Assembly: GCA_041664945.1 (NCBI GenBank) | Contig: JBAYJY010000199.1 | Coordinates: 1 to 8,137 of the forward strand | Reading direction: 5' to 3' | DNA: 8,137 bases | Origin: JBAYJY01 sp041664945 | GTDB lineage: Bacteria; UBP15; UBA6099 | Part shown: positions 7,780-8,137 of the stretch, one piece after another | Position numbering within the stretch: position 1 is the first letter of the stretch | Layout: each line of letters begins with the position of its first letter | The notes under the pieces: model-generated | What the model was told of the DNA's origin: nothing | Seen by the model: the letters and a program-made list of their open reading frames with translations, nothing else | Database searches by the model: none | Position numbers and translations under genes: made by a program

Positions 7780-7833
7780 TGTAAAGCATGGACAATTCAC
7801 TCAAGGAATCGCAAAACGAAAAGACCGCAATGG

Positions 7834-7862
7834 TTGAGCGGATGCCTGAAAGGTCTTAAATA
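7834..7862 (+). promoter_or_regulatory. Probable promoter of the truncated tRNA-Arg
   Basis: A -35-like TTGAGC (7834-7839) is followed after 16-17 bases by TTAAAT (7856-7861) or TAAATA (7857-7862). The -10 ends 14 bases before the first tRNA base at 7877, so a start near 7869 and a short leader are expected. Hexamer matches are moderate (4 of 6 each for TTGAGC and TTAAAT); the spacing and the position before a tRNA 5' end are the main support. Confidence 0.5.
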
Positions 7863-7876
7863 CCGGAAGTTTTGCT

Positions 7877-7917
7877 GCGCCCGTAGATCAGTTGGATAGA
7901 ACAACGGACTTCTAATC
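7877..7917 (+). pseudogene. Truncated tRNA-Arg (anticodon TCT), 5' half only
   Basis: The bases match a bacterial tRNA-Arg(TCT) from its first position: acceptor strand GCGCCCG, TA at positions 8-9, a D-arm with GG in the loop, anticodon-stem strand ACGGA, and loop CTTCTAA with anticodon TCT at 7911-7913. Homology continues for two more bases (TC, 7916-7917) and then stops. The expected CGT to complete the stem, the variable loop, T-arm, acceptor 3' strand and CCA are all missing in the following 200 bases. The D-stem also has an A-A mismatch at positions 11-24 (GATC against GAAC) where a C-G pair is usual. Both facts say it cannot make a working tRNA. It is a deletion relic, an old integration scar, or a 5' exon; no intron features are seen. 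Confidence 0.75.
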
Positions 7918-7935
7918 AGAAATCAACACTTTCAT

Positions 7936-7965
7936 AAACCCTTCGAAAAAACGGGGTTTTTATTT
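7936..7965 (+). terminator. Rho-independent terminator downstream of the tRNA fragment
   Basis: AAACCC (7936-7941) pairs with GGGTTT (7954-7959). A further CG/CG pair (7944-7945 with 7952-7953) sits beyond a two-base TT bulge, closing an A6 loop. The run TTTTTATTT follows the G block. The stem is short but has three consecutive G-C pairs and a good T tract. It starts 18 bases after the tRNA homology ends, so it is probably the original terminator of the tRNA gene. Confidence 0.65.
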
Positions 7966-8137
7966 ATGCGCTCGGCTTTTTGCAGATTGATGGCTCCTCC
8001 TGATTCCCTCAATCCCCCCATTTTCACGTCCGAATGTCATAGCTGCGGCATAGTTGATATATTGCTGAATGGCAAGACGCAAAGCCCGGCTGTATGGTTC
8101 TCAATCACGATGTTCAACATTAATAATATAATTCCAA
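7966..8137. other. Unassigned noncoding tail of the window
   Basis: I see no credible coding frame, no ribosome binding site followed by a signal-like or conserved start, and no tRNA or repeat array here. The one notable element is GACGCAAAGCC at 8076-8086, identical to a conserved stretch of the GEMM riboswitch, but the other conserved parts are not evident. The final 25 bases are strongly AT-rich, as in an upstream region of a gene beyond the window. Confidence 0.5.

Noticed and set aside
7831..7869. Resemblance to the 5' part of a tRNA-Ser/Leu (TGGTTGAGCGG and GGTCTTAAATACC)
   Set aside because: The outer two anticodon-stem pairs, the D-stem and a pairing acceptor strand are missing. A promoter for the following tRNA fragment explains the same bases, though a second decayed tRNA cannot be excluded.
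7965..8137. CRISPR array, insertion-sequence ends or long direct repeats in the gene-poor tail
   Set aside because: No regularly spaced repeat, terminal inverted repeat pair or transposase fragment is visible; only a 5-bp ATTGA/TCAAT inverted pair was seen, which is within chance.

Overview
The window looks like chromosomal DNA of a diderm (Gram-negative-type) bacterium. It encodes a complete-looking tripartite RND efflux pump with a TolC-family outer-membrane channel, Sec signal peptides, a likely lipoprotein, bacterial Shine-Dalgarno sites and a bacterial tRNA fragment. By eye the coding part is moderately GC-rich (not counted) and the last ~400 bases are more AT-rich. I cannot assign a lineage from the sequence alone.

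Positions 1-6244 form one tightly packed plus-strand operon, entered part-way through its first gene. The order is: 3' part of a periplasmic adaptor (1-987); the RND inner-membrane permease (988-4389, starting directly after the adaptor stop); a small membrane-anchored periplasmic protein with Spy/CpxP/CnrX-like LTxxQ motifs (4402-4938); and a TolC-family channel (4907-6244, overlapping the small gene by 32 bases). The adaptor carries a Cys/His heavy-metal-binding module (YTCxMHP...CPICxMxLVP) inside its membrane-proximal domain, plus two MPGMxM motifs. This points to export of a soft metal such as copper or silver. The permease has the double Asp of drug-type (HAE) pumps, so the substrate class is not settled.

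Positions 6316-7236 encode a probable lipoprotein alpha/beta-hydrolase (esterase) with an intact catalytic triad. It is 71 bases downstream of the pump and may or may not be co-transcribed. Convergent to it, on the minus strand (7740-7309), is a small secreted protein of unknown function. Its start is fixed by an extended -10 promoter and a strong Shine-Dalgarno site.

Positions 7800-8137 hold no protein gene that I can support. They contain the 5' half of a tRNA-Arg(TCT) gene with a promoter-like sequence in front. The tRNA homology stops just after the anticodon loop and the D-stem is damaged; a hairpin-plus-T-tract terminator follows 18 bases later. This looks like a decayed or deleted tRNA, possibly an old integration scar, that may still be transcribed as a short RNA. 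The last ~170 bases are unassigned, apart from an 11-base match to the core of the GEMM (c-di-GMP-I) riboswitch without its other conserved parts.

The most interesting points are the placement of the metal-binding module in the adaptor, the non-canonical proton-relay residues and Gly/Ser/Met-rich insert in the permease, the Spy/CnrX-like protein built into the pump operon, and the broken tRNA with its own promoter and terminator. None of these alone proves a new system.
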